Positions 29,026-36,755 of a stretch of 64,000 bases of DNA are shown here, piece by piece. A program made the position numbers and the translations under genes. Location: contig NZ_JBIFFV010000007.1 in assembly GCF_043557345.1 (NCBI RefSeq), positions 124,001 through 188,000 on the forward strand, given 5' to 3'. Origin of the DNA: Sulfitobacter sp043557345. GTDB taxonomy: Bacteria > Pseudomonadota > Alphaproteobacteria > Rhodobacterales > Rhodobacteraceae. The notes below the pieces were generated by a model that had not been told where the DNA came from, searched no databases, and was given only the letters and a program-made list of their open reading frames with translations. Numbering within the stretch: the first letter of the stretch is position 1; every line of letters begins with the position of its first letter.

Positions 29026-30486
29026 TCAGATCCCCGCCGGGATGTTCAGCGGATCACGCTTGATCAACTTGGGGCTGTTGAGTTCCTTCCACTTACTGAG
29101 CGCGACATTGGCGCTCGGGAAGGCCGGGCGCGGTACGAAACGGCCACGACCGGGCTGCGGCTGGCTGTTCTGCCCCCAGGCCCAGATCACCTCGCCACGG
29201 CTTAGGGTAAAGCGGCTCTGCGCCTTGACCTCGAAGCCTTCGAAGACGTTGTAATCCAGCACCGAATGATGGTTCGCGGGGCTGATCCTCTTGGTGATCT
29301 TCGGATCCCAGACCACGATATCGGCATCCGCGCCTTCGACGATGGCACCCTTCTGCGGATAGATATTCAGGATCTTGGCAATATTGGTCGAGGTCGTGGC
29401 GACGAACTCGTTCGGCGTCAGCCGGCCCGTCTCCACCCCTTCGGTCCAGAGCACGGCCAGACGCTCCTCCAGCCCGTTCGAGCCGTTGGGGATGATGCGG
29501 AAATCATCGCGGCCCGCGCGTTTCTGCTCAGTGCTGAAAGCGGCATGGTCCGTGGCGACCACCTGCAAGCTGCCCGATTGCAACCCGGCCCAAAGACTGT
29601 CCTGATGATCCTTCGAGCGGAAGGGCGGCGACATGACGCGGCGCGCGGCATGGTCCCAATCGGTGTTGAAATATTCCGACTCGTCCAGCGTCAGGAACTG
29701 GATCAGCGGCTCGCCATAAACCCGCATCCCCTTCTGCCGCGCACGCCGGATCGCCTCATGGGTCTGTTCGCAAGAGACATGCACGATATAAAGCGGCACA
29801 CCCGCCGTATCGGCGATGGTGATGGCGCGGTTCGCGGCCTCACCCTCAAGCTCGGGCGGGCGGGAATAGGCGTGACCCTCCGGTCCGGTGATGCCCTGAT
29901 CGAAATACTTCTGCTGCAACTCGGCCACCAGATCGCCGTTCTCGGCATGGACCATCGGCAGCGCGCCCAATTCGGCGCAGCGCTTGAAGGAGGCGAACAT
30001 CTCGTCGTCCTCGATCATCAAGGCGCCCTTGTAGGCCATGAAATGCTTGAAGCTGTTCACCCCCATGTCGACCGCGTCCTTCATCTCGTTGAAGACGGTC
30101 TCGTCCCAGCCGGTAACGGCCATGTGATAGCCGATGTCCGAACAAATCTGCGGCGCCGACTTGCGGTGCCATTCGTTAATCGCGTTCTTGATGCTGCCAT
30201 CGGCGCCGGGCAGGCAGAAGTCGACCACCATCGTGGTGCCGCCCACCGCCGCGGCCCATGTGCCGCTCTCAAAGGTCTCAGCCGCCGTGGTGCCCATGAA
30301 GGGCATCTCCAGATGCGTATGCGGATCAATCCCGCCGGGGATCACATAGGCGCCTTCGGCGTCGATATATTCGCCTCCCGTAAGGTCTTCGCCAATGCGC
30401 TTGATCTTTTCTCCCTCGATCAGCACGTCGGCCTTCCACGTTCGGTCCGCCGTGCAGACCATGCCACCCTTGATTACCTTGCTCAT
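29026..30486 (-). CDS. Dihydropyrimidinase (D-hydantoinase), reductive pyrimidine pathway
   Basis: 486 residues. It opens the ring of dihydrouracil or dihydrothymine to N-carbamoyl-beta-alanine (or its methyl form), the second step of reductive pyrimidine breakdown. The cyclic amidohydrolase motifs are GGIDPHTHLEMPFMG (metal-binding HxH, near 58), FKHFMAYKGAL with the carboxylated lysine near 150, MVHAENGD, LYIVHVSCE and VVATDHAAF with the metal-binding Asp. Length fits the family. GAGGGGGAGAAA precedes the ATG. It is placed between the AT-rich insert and the importer genes, with beta-ureidopropionase beyond the insert; these supply the next step. Called PydB or HydA in other species. Confidence 0.95.
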   Translation of the reverse strand: MSKVIKGGMVCTADRTWKADVLIEGEKIKRIGEDLTGGEYIDAEGAYVIPGGIDPHTHLEMPFMGTTAAETFESGTWAAAVGGTTMVVDFCLPGADGSIKNAINEWHRKSAPQICSDIGYHMAVTGWDETVFNEMKDAVDMGVNSFKHFMAYKGALMIEDDEMFASFKRCAELGALPMVHAENGDLVAELQQKYFDQGITGPEGHAYSRPPELEGEAANRAITIADTAGVPLYIVHVSCEQTHEAIRRARQKGMRVYGEPLIQFLTLDESEYFNTDWDHAARRVMSPPFRSKDHQDSLWAGLQSGSLQVVATDHAAFSTEQKRAGRDDFRIIPNGSNGLEERLAVLWTEGVETGRLTPNEFVATTSTNIAKILNIYPQKGAIVEGADADIVVWDPKITKRISPANHHSVLDYNVFEGFEVKAQSRFTLSRGEVIWAWGQNSQPQPGRGRFVPRPAFPSANVALSKWKELNSPKLIKRDPLNIPAGI

Positions 30487-30498
30487 TTTCTCCCCCTC

Positions 30499-30975
30499 TT
30501 AAATTAGTACAAATGCACATATCGCTAGGCTAATACCGATCGCAAAAAGCACTTTGGCGAAACGATATAGATGTGCCCGTTTTGATGCCGTTTTCTCATT
30601 ATCGGCGATATCGAGATCGAAGTTTTCACAGAGCACAAGAAGCACATCATGGTAGTTTGCATTGTCGTTGATCGCCTCTCGAAGCTCGCTCGCAGTTCCT
30701 CCTGCCGAATACAGTTTACCTGGCATCGCAGAAAGGGACGAGAACAGTGCGGCTCCGCTAAAGAAAAGTGCTGATCCAATTCGTAAAAAACTGTTTTCTG
30801 AATCGGCTAGTGCACCAAAAACTAGTGCAGCAGCAGCAATCGATAGCGTTGAAGACACAAGTGCTCTTTGGTCGGCAGCACTCGCGATGCTAGCCTGAAG
30901 TTGAAGTCGATCATGGCACCGGCTATAGCTTAACTCTATCAACTTTTTAGCGTTATCCGATAAGGTATTTGTCAT
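30499..30975 (-). CDS. Unknown membrane protein with 2TM + C-terminal TM, in AT-rich insert
   Basis: 158 residues. The N-terminal 35 are charged and helical. Then follow two close membrane helices (about 42-62 and 66-86), a cytoplasmic helical stretch (ASELREAINDNANYHDVLLV) and a last membrane helix at 138-158. ADQRALVSSTLSIAAAAL ahead of the helix pair recalls 2TM effector domains (SLATT or PycTM type), but this is a visual likeness only. AT-rich codons (many AAA, TTA, ATA) differ from all neighbours. The gene ends 12 bases before the dihydropyrimidinase ATG on the same strand, so it would be co-transcribed. No Shine-Dalgarno is visible for the ATG at 30975. Function is unknown. Confidence 0.6.
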   Translation of the reverse strand: MTNTLSDNAKKLIELSYSRCHDRLQLQASIASAADQRALVSSTLSIAAAALVFGALADSENSFLRIGSALFFSGAALFSSLSAMPGKLYSAGGTASELREAINDNANYHDVLLVLCENFDLDIADNEKTASKRAHLYRFAKVLFAIGISLAICAFVLI

Positions 30976-31114
30976 GAACGATAAACCAAGTGACGGCGGC
31001 GGCCCGAAGAAGCCTGCTCAGGCCATCGTAATTCCCCGGCAAAAACCGCTGACCCGTAGCGCGCATCTGACGTACACTCAGAAGCCATCAAAAAAGCCAC
31101 CGAAGAAGAAATAG
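30974..31114 (+). CDS. Possible 46-residue basic peptide in AT-rich insert
   Basis: The frame begins MNDKPSDGGGPKKPAQAIVI and ends KPSKKPPKKK, with many Lys and Pro and no hydrophobic segment. AAGG lies 8 bases before the ATG. The ATG overlaps the start codon of the divergent 158-residue gene (CATG), an odd arrangement, and its stop touches the stop codon of the beta-ureidopropionase gene. It may be a chance frame; the ribosome-binding site and lysine-rich composition are the only support. Confidence 0.3.
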   Translation: MNDKPSDGGGPKKPAQAIVIPRQKPLTRSAHLTYTQKPSKKPPKKK

Positions 31115-32365
31115 TCACTGGATAACCTCCGCCGTCTCCAGCACCGCATGGAGCAGCACATCCGCCCCCGCCTTGGCCCAATCCTTGGTGATCTCCTCGG
31201 CCTCGTTGTGGCTCAGACCATCGACACAGGGGCACATCACCATCGCCGTAGGCGCCACGCGGTTGATCCAGCAGGCATCGTGACCCGCGCCCGAGATCAG
31301 GTTCATATGGCTATAGCCCAGCCGTTGGGCAGCGTTGCGCACAGCCGTCACGCAGCCCTCGTCAAAGGCCACGGGATCAAAGCCGCCTACCTTTTCGAAT
31401 TCGATCTGCACATCCATATCGTCGGCGATCTTTTGACCCTCTTCGCGCAAACGGGCCTCCATATCCTCAATGACCGACAGTTCGGGCGACCGGAAATCGA
31501 CGGTAAAGACCGTCTTGCCGGGGATCACGTTGCGCGAATTGGGATAGACCTCGATATGGCCCGCCGCGCCGACCGCATGGGGCGCGTGGCTGAGCGCGAT
31601 CTCATTCACCTTCTCCAACACCCGCGCCATCCCGAGACCGGCATCCCGGCGCATCGGCATCGGGGTGGAGCCGGTGTGGCTGTCCTTGCCGGTGATCGTT
31701 ACCTGGGTCCAGCTCAAGCCCTGCCCGTGGGTGACGACGCCGATGTCCTTGCCCTCGGCCTCCAAAATCGGACCCTGTTCGATGTGCAACTCGAAGAAGG
31801 CATGCATTTTGCGCTTGCCCACTTCCTCCTCGCCGCGCCAGCCGATGCGCTGCAACTCGTCGCCAAAGCTCTTGCCCTCGGCATCGGTGCGCGCGTAGGC
31901 CCACTCTTGCGTGTGGATGCCAGCAAAAACCCCCGACGACAGCATCGCGGGGGCGTAACGGGTGCCTTCTTCGTTGGTGAAGTTGGTCACGACGATCGGG
32001 TGTTTGGTCTTGATGCCCAGATCGTTCATCGTGCGGATGATCTCCAACCCGCCAAGCACGCCAAGGATGCCATCGTATTTCCCGCCCGTCGGCTGGGTGT
32101 CGAGGTGGCTGCCCACATAGACCGGCAGCGCATCGGGGTCGGTGCCCGCCCGCTGGGCGAACATATTGCCCATCTGGTCGAGCCCCATGGTACAGCCCGC
32201 CTCTTTGCACCACTTTTGGAACAGGGCGCGGCCTTCGGCGTCTTCATCCGTCAGCGTCTGGCGGTTGTTGCCCCCCGCCACGCCGGGGCCGATCTTGGCC
32301 ATTTCCATCAAGGAATCCCAAAGACGGTCGGGATCAATCTTGAGGTTCTCTCCGGGCGCGGGCAT
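31115..32365 (-). CDS. N-carbamoyl-beta-alanine amidohydrolase (beta-ureidopropionase, M20 type)
   Basis: 416 residues. It cleaves N-carbamoyl-beta-alanine to beta-alanine, CO2 and ammonia, the third step of reductive pyrimidine breakdown. It belongs to the Zn-dependent hydantoinase/carbamoylase family (M20). Metal-binding motifs are VYVGSHLDTQPTGGKYDG, TNEEGTRYAPAML and ELHIEQGPIL; further motifs are SGAGHDACW and GLSHNEAEE at the C-terminus. Allantoate amidohydrolase is a close relative, but context (PreT/PreA, dihydropyrimidinase, RutR-like repressor) favours the pyrimidine enzyme. AGAGGAG precedes the ATG. The upstream region has a RutR-like palindrome. Confidence 0.9.
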   Translation of the reverse strand: MPAPGENLKIDPDRLWDSLMEMAKIGPGVAGGNNRQTLTDEDAEGRALFQKWCKEAGCTMGLDQMGNMFAQRAGTDPDALPVYVGSHLDTQPTGGKYDGILGVLGGLEIIRTMNDLGIKTKHPIVVTNFTNEEGTRYAPAMLSSGVFAGIHTQEWAYARTDAEGKSFGDELQRIGWRGEEEVGKRKMHAFFELHIEQGPILEAEGKDIGVVTHGQGLSWTQVTITGKDSHTGSTPMPMRRDAGLGMARVLEKVNEIALSHAPHAVGAAGHIEVYPNSRNVIPGKTVFTVDFRSPELSVIEDMEARLREEGQKIADDMDVQIEFEKVGGFDPVAFDEGCVTAVRNAAQRLGYSHMNLISGAGHDACWINRVAPTAMVMCPCVDGLSHNEAEEITKDWAKAGADVLLHAVLETAEVIQ

Positions 32366-32404
32366 AGGTCACTCCTCTGTCATCGGCTGGGGCCGTGTTG
32401 TTTT

Positions 32405-32420
32405 TTTACCATTTGGTAAA
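32405..32420. promoter_or_regulatory. RutR-like operator, site 1
   Basis: TTTACCATTTGGTAAA: perfect 7-bp arms around two bases. It lies 40-55 bases before the beta-ureidopropionase ATG and about 100 before the tetR start. E. coli RutR binds TTGACCA-N2-TGGTCAA, which differs by one base per arm. A TTGACA box on the minus strand at 32447-32452 would place this site close to the transcription start, fitting repression. Confidence 0.65.
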
Positions 32421-32521
32421 TCCACGATTGCGATTAGGTTAGGCTCTGTCAAGAACTGGTTTGAAACAACCCGCCGCCGATCCGGCAAACGCCTTTTTTA
32501 GCAGCACCAAGGATCATTGCC

Positions 32522-33160
32522 TTGCCCGAAAGCTCCGCCAAGAAACCCAGCCGCATCCAACGACGCAACCGCCGGGTGATTCTGGATGCCGCGCTCGAAG
32601 TCTTTTCCAAACACGGCTACCGGGGTGCCACGCTGGACCAAATCGCCGCCGAGGCTGGGCTGAGCAAACCGAATATTCTCTATTACTTCAATGGCAAAGA
32701 AGACATTCACGTCACTTTGCTGTCGCAGCTGATGGAAACATGGCTCGACCCGTTGGTGGAACTGGACCCCGAAGGCGACCCCCGGCGCGAGATTTTGGAC
32801 TATGTCGAACGCAAGCTGACCATGTCGCGCGAACTCCCACGCGAAAGCCGTCTTTTCGCCAATGAAATCCTGCAAGGCGCGCCCCGGATCGAGCCGGAGT
32901 TGCACAGCCATCTCAAACCCCTGTTCGACGAGAAATGCGCCGTGATCGCGGGCTGGGTAGCGGCGGGCAAACTGCCCGCGCTGGACCCGCAACATCTGAT
33001 TTTTTCCATCTGGGCGACGACCCAGCATTACGCGGATTTCGAGGCGCAGGCGCAAATCCTGCTCGGCCCCGAGACCGATCCCCGCCCCCGCGCGCAGGCC
33101 CATCTTCAGGCGATGTTCGGCGCGCTATTGGATCAGCCCGCGCCAGCGCCAAACGGTTAA
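32522..33160 (+). CDS. TetR family regulator, RutR-like
   Basis: 212 residues, starting at a TTG (32522) with AAGGA eight bases upstream; no in-frame ATG precedes the domain. The TetR helix-turn-helix is complete: ILDAALEVFSKHGYRGATLD, QIAAEAGLSKPNILYYFNGK. The C-terminal domain (LPRESRLFANEILQGAP, WAAGKL-like and FSIWATTQHYADFEAQ) matches RutR of E. coli, which senses uracil or thymine and represses pyrimidine-use genes. Its position next to pyrimidine degradation genes and two RutR-like palindromes supports the same role. It probably also controls itself. Confidence 0.88.
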   Translation: MPESSAKKPSRIQRRNRRVILDAALEVFSKHGYRGATLDQIAAEAGLSKPNILYYFNGKEDIHVTLLSQLMETWLDPLVELDPEGDPRREILDYVERKLTMSRELPRESRLFANEILQGAPRIEPELHSHLKPLFDEKCAVIAGWVAAGKLPALDPQHLIFSIWATTQHYADFEAQAQILLGPETDPRPRAQAHLQAMFGALLDQPAPAPNG

Positions 33161-33259
33161 CCATAACGGCCAGCTCCACCCTGCGTTTAAGTCCCCGTTA
33201 ACACATGCCCCCCAGTCTGACGGCGGGTGTGGGCTCCTTCCAAGGGAAAAGGGGCAGTG

Positions 33260-33472
33260 ATGAATGTAGGTAATTTGAACGGCGCAGGCGCTGCGCGGGA
33301 TGCGGAGGGGGCAGATCCGGCAGCGTCCGATGAACCGGCAGGCGCGCCGCCCGTCACCCGCGAAGAGATGGCCCGGGATGCGGCCATGGCACTGATCGCG
33401 GCACGGCGGGAGGTGGCAGAGATACCGCCCCCCGCGGCCGATACCGCCGCCCCGTCGCGCAGAAAGCCCTGA
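33260..33472 (+). CDS. Small protein of unknown function
   Basis: 70 residues from the ATG at 33260, with AAAAGGGGC upstream. The N-terminal 40 residues are rich in Gly, Ala, Asp and Pro and probably disordered; a short helix follows (TREEMARDAAMALIAARREV) and a basic end. No family recognised. It sits between tetR and the convergent end of preA. The ribosome-binding site and codon use resemble neighbours, but this could be a chance frame in GC-rich DNA. Confidence 0.45.
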   Translation: MNVGNLNGAGAARDAEGADPAASDEPAGAPPVTREEMARDAAMALIAARREVAEIPPPAADTAAPSRRKP

Positions 33473-33497
33473 ACGCGGGGCGCGGGCGGGTCTTGCC

Positions 33498-34811
33498 TTA
33501 CTCTGCCGGTTCAACCGCGTGAACGGAGGGGTTGTTGGGGTGCGTGGTCCAATTGGCATAGTCCGGCGTCACCGTCTCGCCGGTGCGCAGGTCGGTGGTC
33601 CCCGCCGCCAGTTCCTCCATCGAGATGCAGTCTTCGACCGGGCAAACATTGACGCAGAGATTGCAGGCGACGCATTCCTCTTCGATCACGGTAAAGGTGC
33701 GATCCTCCGACATGGCGATGGCCTGGTGGCTGGTGTCCTCGCAAGCGGCAAAGCAACGACCGCAGGAGATGCATAGGTCTTGGTCGATCTTCGCCTTGGC
33801 GACGTAGTTCAGGTTCAACTGGTTCCAGTCGGTGACATTCGGCACCGCGCGGCCCACCAGTTGGTCGACCGAGGTCAGCCCCTTTTCGTCCATATATTCC
33901 GACAGGCCCGAGATCATCTCCTGCACCACCTTGAAGCCATAGGTCATCGCCGCCGTGCAGACCTGCACATTGCCCGCGCCAAGGGCGAGGAACTCCGCCG
34001 CGTCGCGCCAAGTGGTGACGCCGCCGATGCCGCTGATCGGCAGACCGTGGGTCTCGGGGTTGCGGGCGATCTCGGCCACCATGTTGAGCGCGATGGGTTT
34101 GACCGCCGGGCCGCAATAGCCGCCGTGGGTGCCCTTGCCGTCGATCGTGGGCTCGGGCGCGAAAAGGTCCAGATCGACCGAGGTGATGGAGTTGATCGTG
34201 TTGATCAGGCTCACCGCATCCGCGCCACCGCGCTTGGCGGCCTCGGCGGGGTAGAGCACATTGGTGATGTTCGGCGTCAGCTTCACGATCACCGGCATGC
34301 GGGTGTACATCTTGCACCAGCGGGTGACCATCTCGATGTATTCCGGCACCTGCCCCACGGCGGAGCCCATGCCACGCTCGGCCATACCATGCGGACAGCC
34401 GAAGTTCAGCTCGATCCCATCGGCGCCAGTCTCCTCTACATGCGGCAGGATGGCTTTCCAGGCCTCCTCCTCGCAGGGCACCATGATCGAGGCGATGAGC
34501 GCGCGGTCGGGATAGTCGCGTTTCACCGCCTTCATCTCGCGCAGGTTCACCTCAAGCGGGCGGTCGGTGATCAGCTCGATGTTGTTGAGCCCCAGAAGCC
34601 GCCGGTCCGCGCCCCAGATCGCGCCGTAGCGCGGGCCGTTGACATTGACCACCGGCGGCCCTTCGGAGCCGAGGGTCTTCCAGACCACCCCGCCCCAGCC
34701 CGCCTCATAGGCGCGGCGCACGTTGTATTCCTTGTCCGTCGGCGGCGCGGAGGCCAGCCAGAACGGGTTGGGGGATTTGATCCCGATGAAGTCGCTTCTC
34801 AGATCAGCCAT
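33498..34811 (-). CDS. preA: NAD-dependent dihydropyrimidine dehydrogenase, subunit PreA
   Basis: 437 residues. With PreT it reduces uracil or thymine to the dihydro form (first step of reductive pyrimidine breakdown). The N-terminal two thirds are a dihydroorotate-dehydrogenase-like FMN barrel: IGIKSPNPFWLASAPPTDKE, GIELNFGCPHGMAERGMGSA and GVTTWRDAAEFLALGAGNVQ. The C-terminal ferredoxin domain has two 4Fe-4S motifs, CISCGRCFAAC and CVACNLCVNVCPVEDC. It is the second gene of the operon, 25 bases after preT. It makes this window's pathway complete down to beta-alanine. Confidence 0.96.
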   Translation of the reverse strand: MADLRSDFIGIKSPNPFWLASAPPTDKEYNVRRAYEAGWGGVVWKTLGSEGPPVVNVNGPRYGAIWGADRRLLGLNNIELITDRPLEVNLREMKAVKRDYPDRALIASIMVPCEEEAWKAILPHVEETGADGIELNFGCPHGMAERGMGSAVGQVPEYIEMVTRWCKMYTRMPVIVKLTPNITNVLYPAEAAKRGGADAVSLINTINSITSVDLDLFAPEPTIDGKGTHGGYCGPAVKPIALNMVAEIARNPETHGLPISGIGGVTTWRDAAEFLALGAGNVQVCTAAMTYGFKVVQEMISGLSEYMDEKGLTSVDQLVGRAVPNVTDWNQLNLNYVAKAKIDQDLCISCGRCFAACEDTSHQAIAMSEDRTFTVIEEECVACNLCVNVCPVEDCISMEELAAGTTDLRTGETVTPDYANWTTHPNNPSVHAVEPAE

Positions 34812-34836
34812 GTTATGTCTCCCTCTCGGCGCGGCC

Positions 34837-36168
34837 TCAGCCCGCCGCCCCCATCAATGTGGTGTGAATGTCCATCGCCGCGTCGCGGCCCTCGGCCACC
34901 GCGGTCACCGTCAGGTCATCGCCGCCGCTGGCGCAATCGCCCCCGGCCCAGACCCCGGCGAGGCTGGTGCGCCCGGTGCCATCGACCTTGATCTTGCGCC
35001 CGTCGAGTTCGGGCAGCCCCTCGCCCAACAGCGTCTGACCGATGGCCTTGAACACCTGATCCGCTTGCAGGCGCAGGGTCTGGCCGGTGCCCTTCATCGC
35101 CTCATCGACATATTCAAACTCGATCTCGCGCACCGACCCGTTGCCATGCACGGCAATCGGCACCGCATGGGTTACGATCCGCACCCCTTTGGAGGCGGCG
35201 AGGTCTTGCTCGAACACACTCGCATTCATCCGGTCGCGCCCCCGGCGGTAGACCAGCGTGACATTGAGCGCGCCCAGCAGTTTGGCCTGCACCGCCGCGT
35301 CCACCGCCGTCATCCCGCCACCGATCACCACCACATCACGGCCAATCGGCACGCCGGAGATATCACTGGCCTGCCGCAGTTCGGCGATGAAATCGACCGC
35401 ATTGGCAACCCCGGCCTTATCCTCCCCCTCGGCCCCGAGGGCATTGACGCCGACCAACCCCATGCCAAGGAAAACCGCATCGTAATCGGCCTTCAGTTCT
35501 TCGAGAGTGACATCACGCCCCACGGCAACCTCATGGCGGAAGGTGATCCCGCCGATCTGCATCAGCCAATCCACCTCGGCCTGCGCGAAGCCGTTCGGGG
35601 TCTTGTATGCCGCGATGCCATATTCGTTCAGCCCGCCGGGCTTGGGCCGCGCGTCGATGATCTCGACCTCATGGCCCAGCATCGCCAGACGGTGCGCGCA
35701 AGACAAACCCGCCGGCCCCGCACCCACCACCGCGATGCGCTTGCCCGTGGCCGCCGCGCGCTTGAACGGATGCACGCCCTGCGCCATCAGATGATCCGTC
35801 GCATAGCGCTGCAACTGGCCGATCAACACCGGCTTGCCCTCAGCCACTTCGCGCACGCAGACCTCTTCGCAGAGCGTCTCTGTCGGGCAGACCCGGGCGC
35901 ACATGCCGCCGAGGATGTTCTGGCTCAGGATCGTCTTGGCCGCCGCATCGGGCGTGCCGGTGGCGATCTGCCGGATGAACAGCGGAATGTCGATGTCGGT
36001 CGGGCAGGCTGTCATGCAGGGCGCGTCGTGGCAAAAGTAACAGCGGTCCGCCGCGACCAGCGCCTCATGTTCGTCCAAGGGCGGATGAAGATCCGAAAAC
36101 CCCTCGGCATAGCTCTGCGGTTCTAACCGCCCCGGAACGATCCCCGGCTCAAACACATCTCGTGCCAT
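34837..36168 (-). CDS. preT: NAD-dependent dihydropyrimidine dehydrogenase, subunit PreT
   Basis: 443 residues from the ATG at 36168, which has AGGGA upstream (the frame is open to 36213 without a site). This is a GltD-like flavoprotein: N-terminal cysteine cluster RCYFCHDAPCMTACPTDIDI with MCARVCPTETLCEEVC for Fe-S centres, then the FAD-binding GxGxxG in IAVVGAGPAGLSCAHRL, a second dinucleotide fold VVVIGGGMTAVDAAVQA for NAD(P)H, and a closing GVWAGGDCASGGDDLTV. It passes electrons from NADH to PreA. A RutR-like palindrome lies about 57-72 bases before the ATG. Confidence 0.96.
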   Translation of the reverse strand: MARDVFEPGIVPGRLEPQSYAEGFSDLHPPLDEHEALVAADRCYFCHDAPCMTACPTDIDIPLFIRQIATGTPDAAAKTILSQNILGGMCARVCPTETLCEEVCVREVAEGKPVLIGQLQRYATDHLMAQGVHPFKRAAATGKRIAVVGAGPAGLSCAHRLAMLGHEVEIIDARPKPGGLNEYGIAAYKTPNGFAQAEVDWLMQIGGITFRHEVAVGRDVTLEELKADYDAVFLGMGLVGVNALGAEGEDKAGVANAVDFIAELRQASDISGVPIGRDVVVIGGGMTAVDAAVQAKLLGALNVTLVYRRGRDRMNASVFEQDLAASKGVRIVTHAVPIAVHGNGSVREIEFEYVDEAMKGTGQTLRLQADQVFKAIGQTLLGEGLPELDGRKIKVDGTGRTSLAGVWAGGDCASGGDDLTVTAVAEGRDAAMDIHTTLMGAAG

Positions 36169-36499
36169 ATCAAAATCCCTGTCGTTTTCTTGGTGTTTTG
36201 AAAACGCTCTCACGGAATCATTTTTTTATCAACTGGTAAATTTTTGAAAAACGCGCCTTCTGCAAGTTCCCGAGATGCCTGCCAGTTTTGTAACAGGCAG
36301 GTTATATTTCATGGGCGCTTCCTTGCTTGTGCCCCCTCGCCCCGTAAAAATCCTTGATTTTAAAAATAGAGATTCCAATATCACAACTGCGACGCGAAGA
36401 CTTTTCGACCCGGCTGCCCTAAGGCTCCAGCGATCACGAATTCGACCGAGCCGCGCTGCCGCATGTTGCGGGCAGATCAGAGAGAGGGAGACACGGGGC
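36169..36499. other. 331-base divergent region between preT and cold-shock gene 2
   Basis: It contains the preT promoter with the RutR-like palindrome (36225-36240) on the left, and an AT-richer stretch followed by the promoter and probable long leader of the second cold-shock gene on the right. No gene is seen. Confidence 0.5.
36225..36240. promoter_or_regulatory. RutR-like operator, site 2
   Basis: TTTATCAACTGGTAAA: the same 7+2+7 layout as site 1, with one mismatch between the arms (T for C). It sits 57-72 bases before the preT ATG, as expected for a repressor of the preT-preA operon. Confidence 0.55.
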
Positions 36500-36706
36500 A
36501 TGGCTACTGGCACCGTAAAATGGTTCAACACGACAAAAGGCTACGGCTTCATCGCACCGGATGCGGGCGGCAAAGACATCTTTGTCCATATTTCCGCAGT
36601 AGAGCGCGCAGGGCTGACCGGGCTGGCGGACAACCAAAAGGTCAGCTTTGACGTCGAAGCCGGCCGCGATGGCCGCGAAAGCGCGAGCAACATCGCGCTG
36701 GCCTGA
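36500..36706 (+). CDS. Cold-shock domain protein (CspA family), copy 2
   Basis: 68 residues with RNP1 KGYGFIAPD and RNP2 DIFVHISAV. The sequence is nearly the same as copy 1 (24316-24522). GGGAG lies before the ATG. It has a long upstream leader, as is common for cold-shock genes, and a strong terminator. It is convergent with the tesA-type gene, 49 bases away. Confidence 0.96.
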   Translation: MATGTVKWFNTTKGYGFIAPDAGGKDIFVHISAVERAGLTGLADNQKVSFDVEAGRDGRESASNIALA

Positions 36707-36728
36707 ACGGGCCACATCATGATGATCG

Positions 36729-36755
36729 AAACGGACGCTGCGGCGTCCGTTTTTG
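36729..36755 (+). terminator. Rho-independent terminator after cold-shock gene 2
   Basis: A 9-bp stem, AACGGACGC / GCGTCCGTT, with a TGCG loop and TTTTT. On the minus strand the same hairpin ends in A-rich sequence read as T's, so it probably also serves the convergent esterase gene. Confidence 0.85.

Larger units (their letters stand above)
30487..31114. other. AT-rich insert between the two pyrimidine hydrolase genes
   Basis: This stretch is clearly AT-richer than everything around it; a 60-base line counted by hand is 43% G+C, while the flanking genes are visibly above 60%. It holds a 158-residue membrane protein frame (minus) and a 46-residue basic frame (plus), and ends exactly at the stop codon of the beta-ureidopropionase gene. 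No flanking direct repeat or integrase was found. It looks acquired. Confidence 0.6.
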
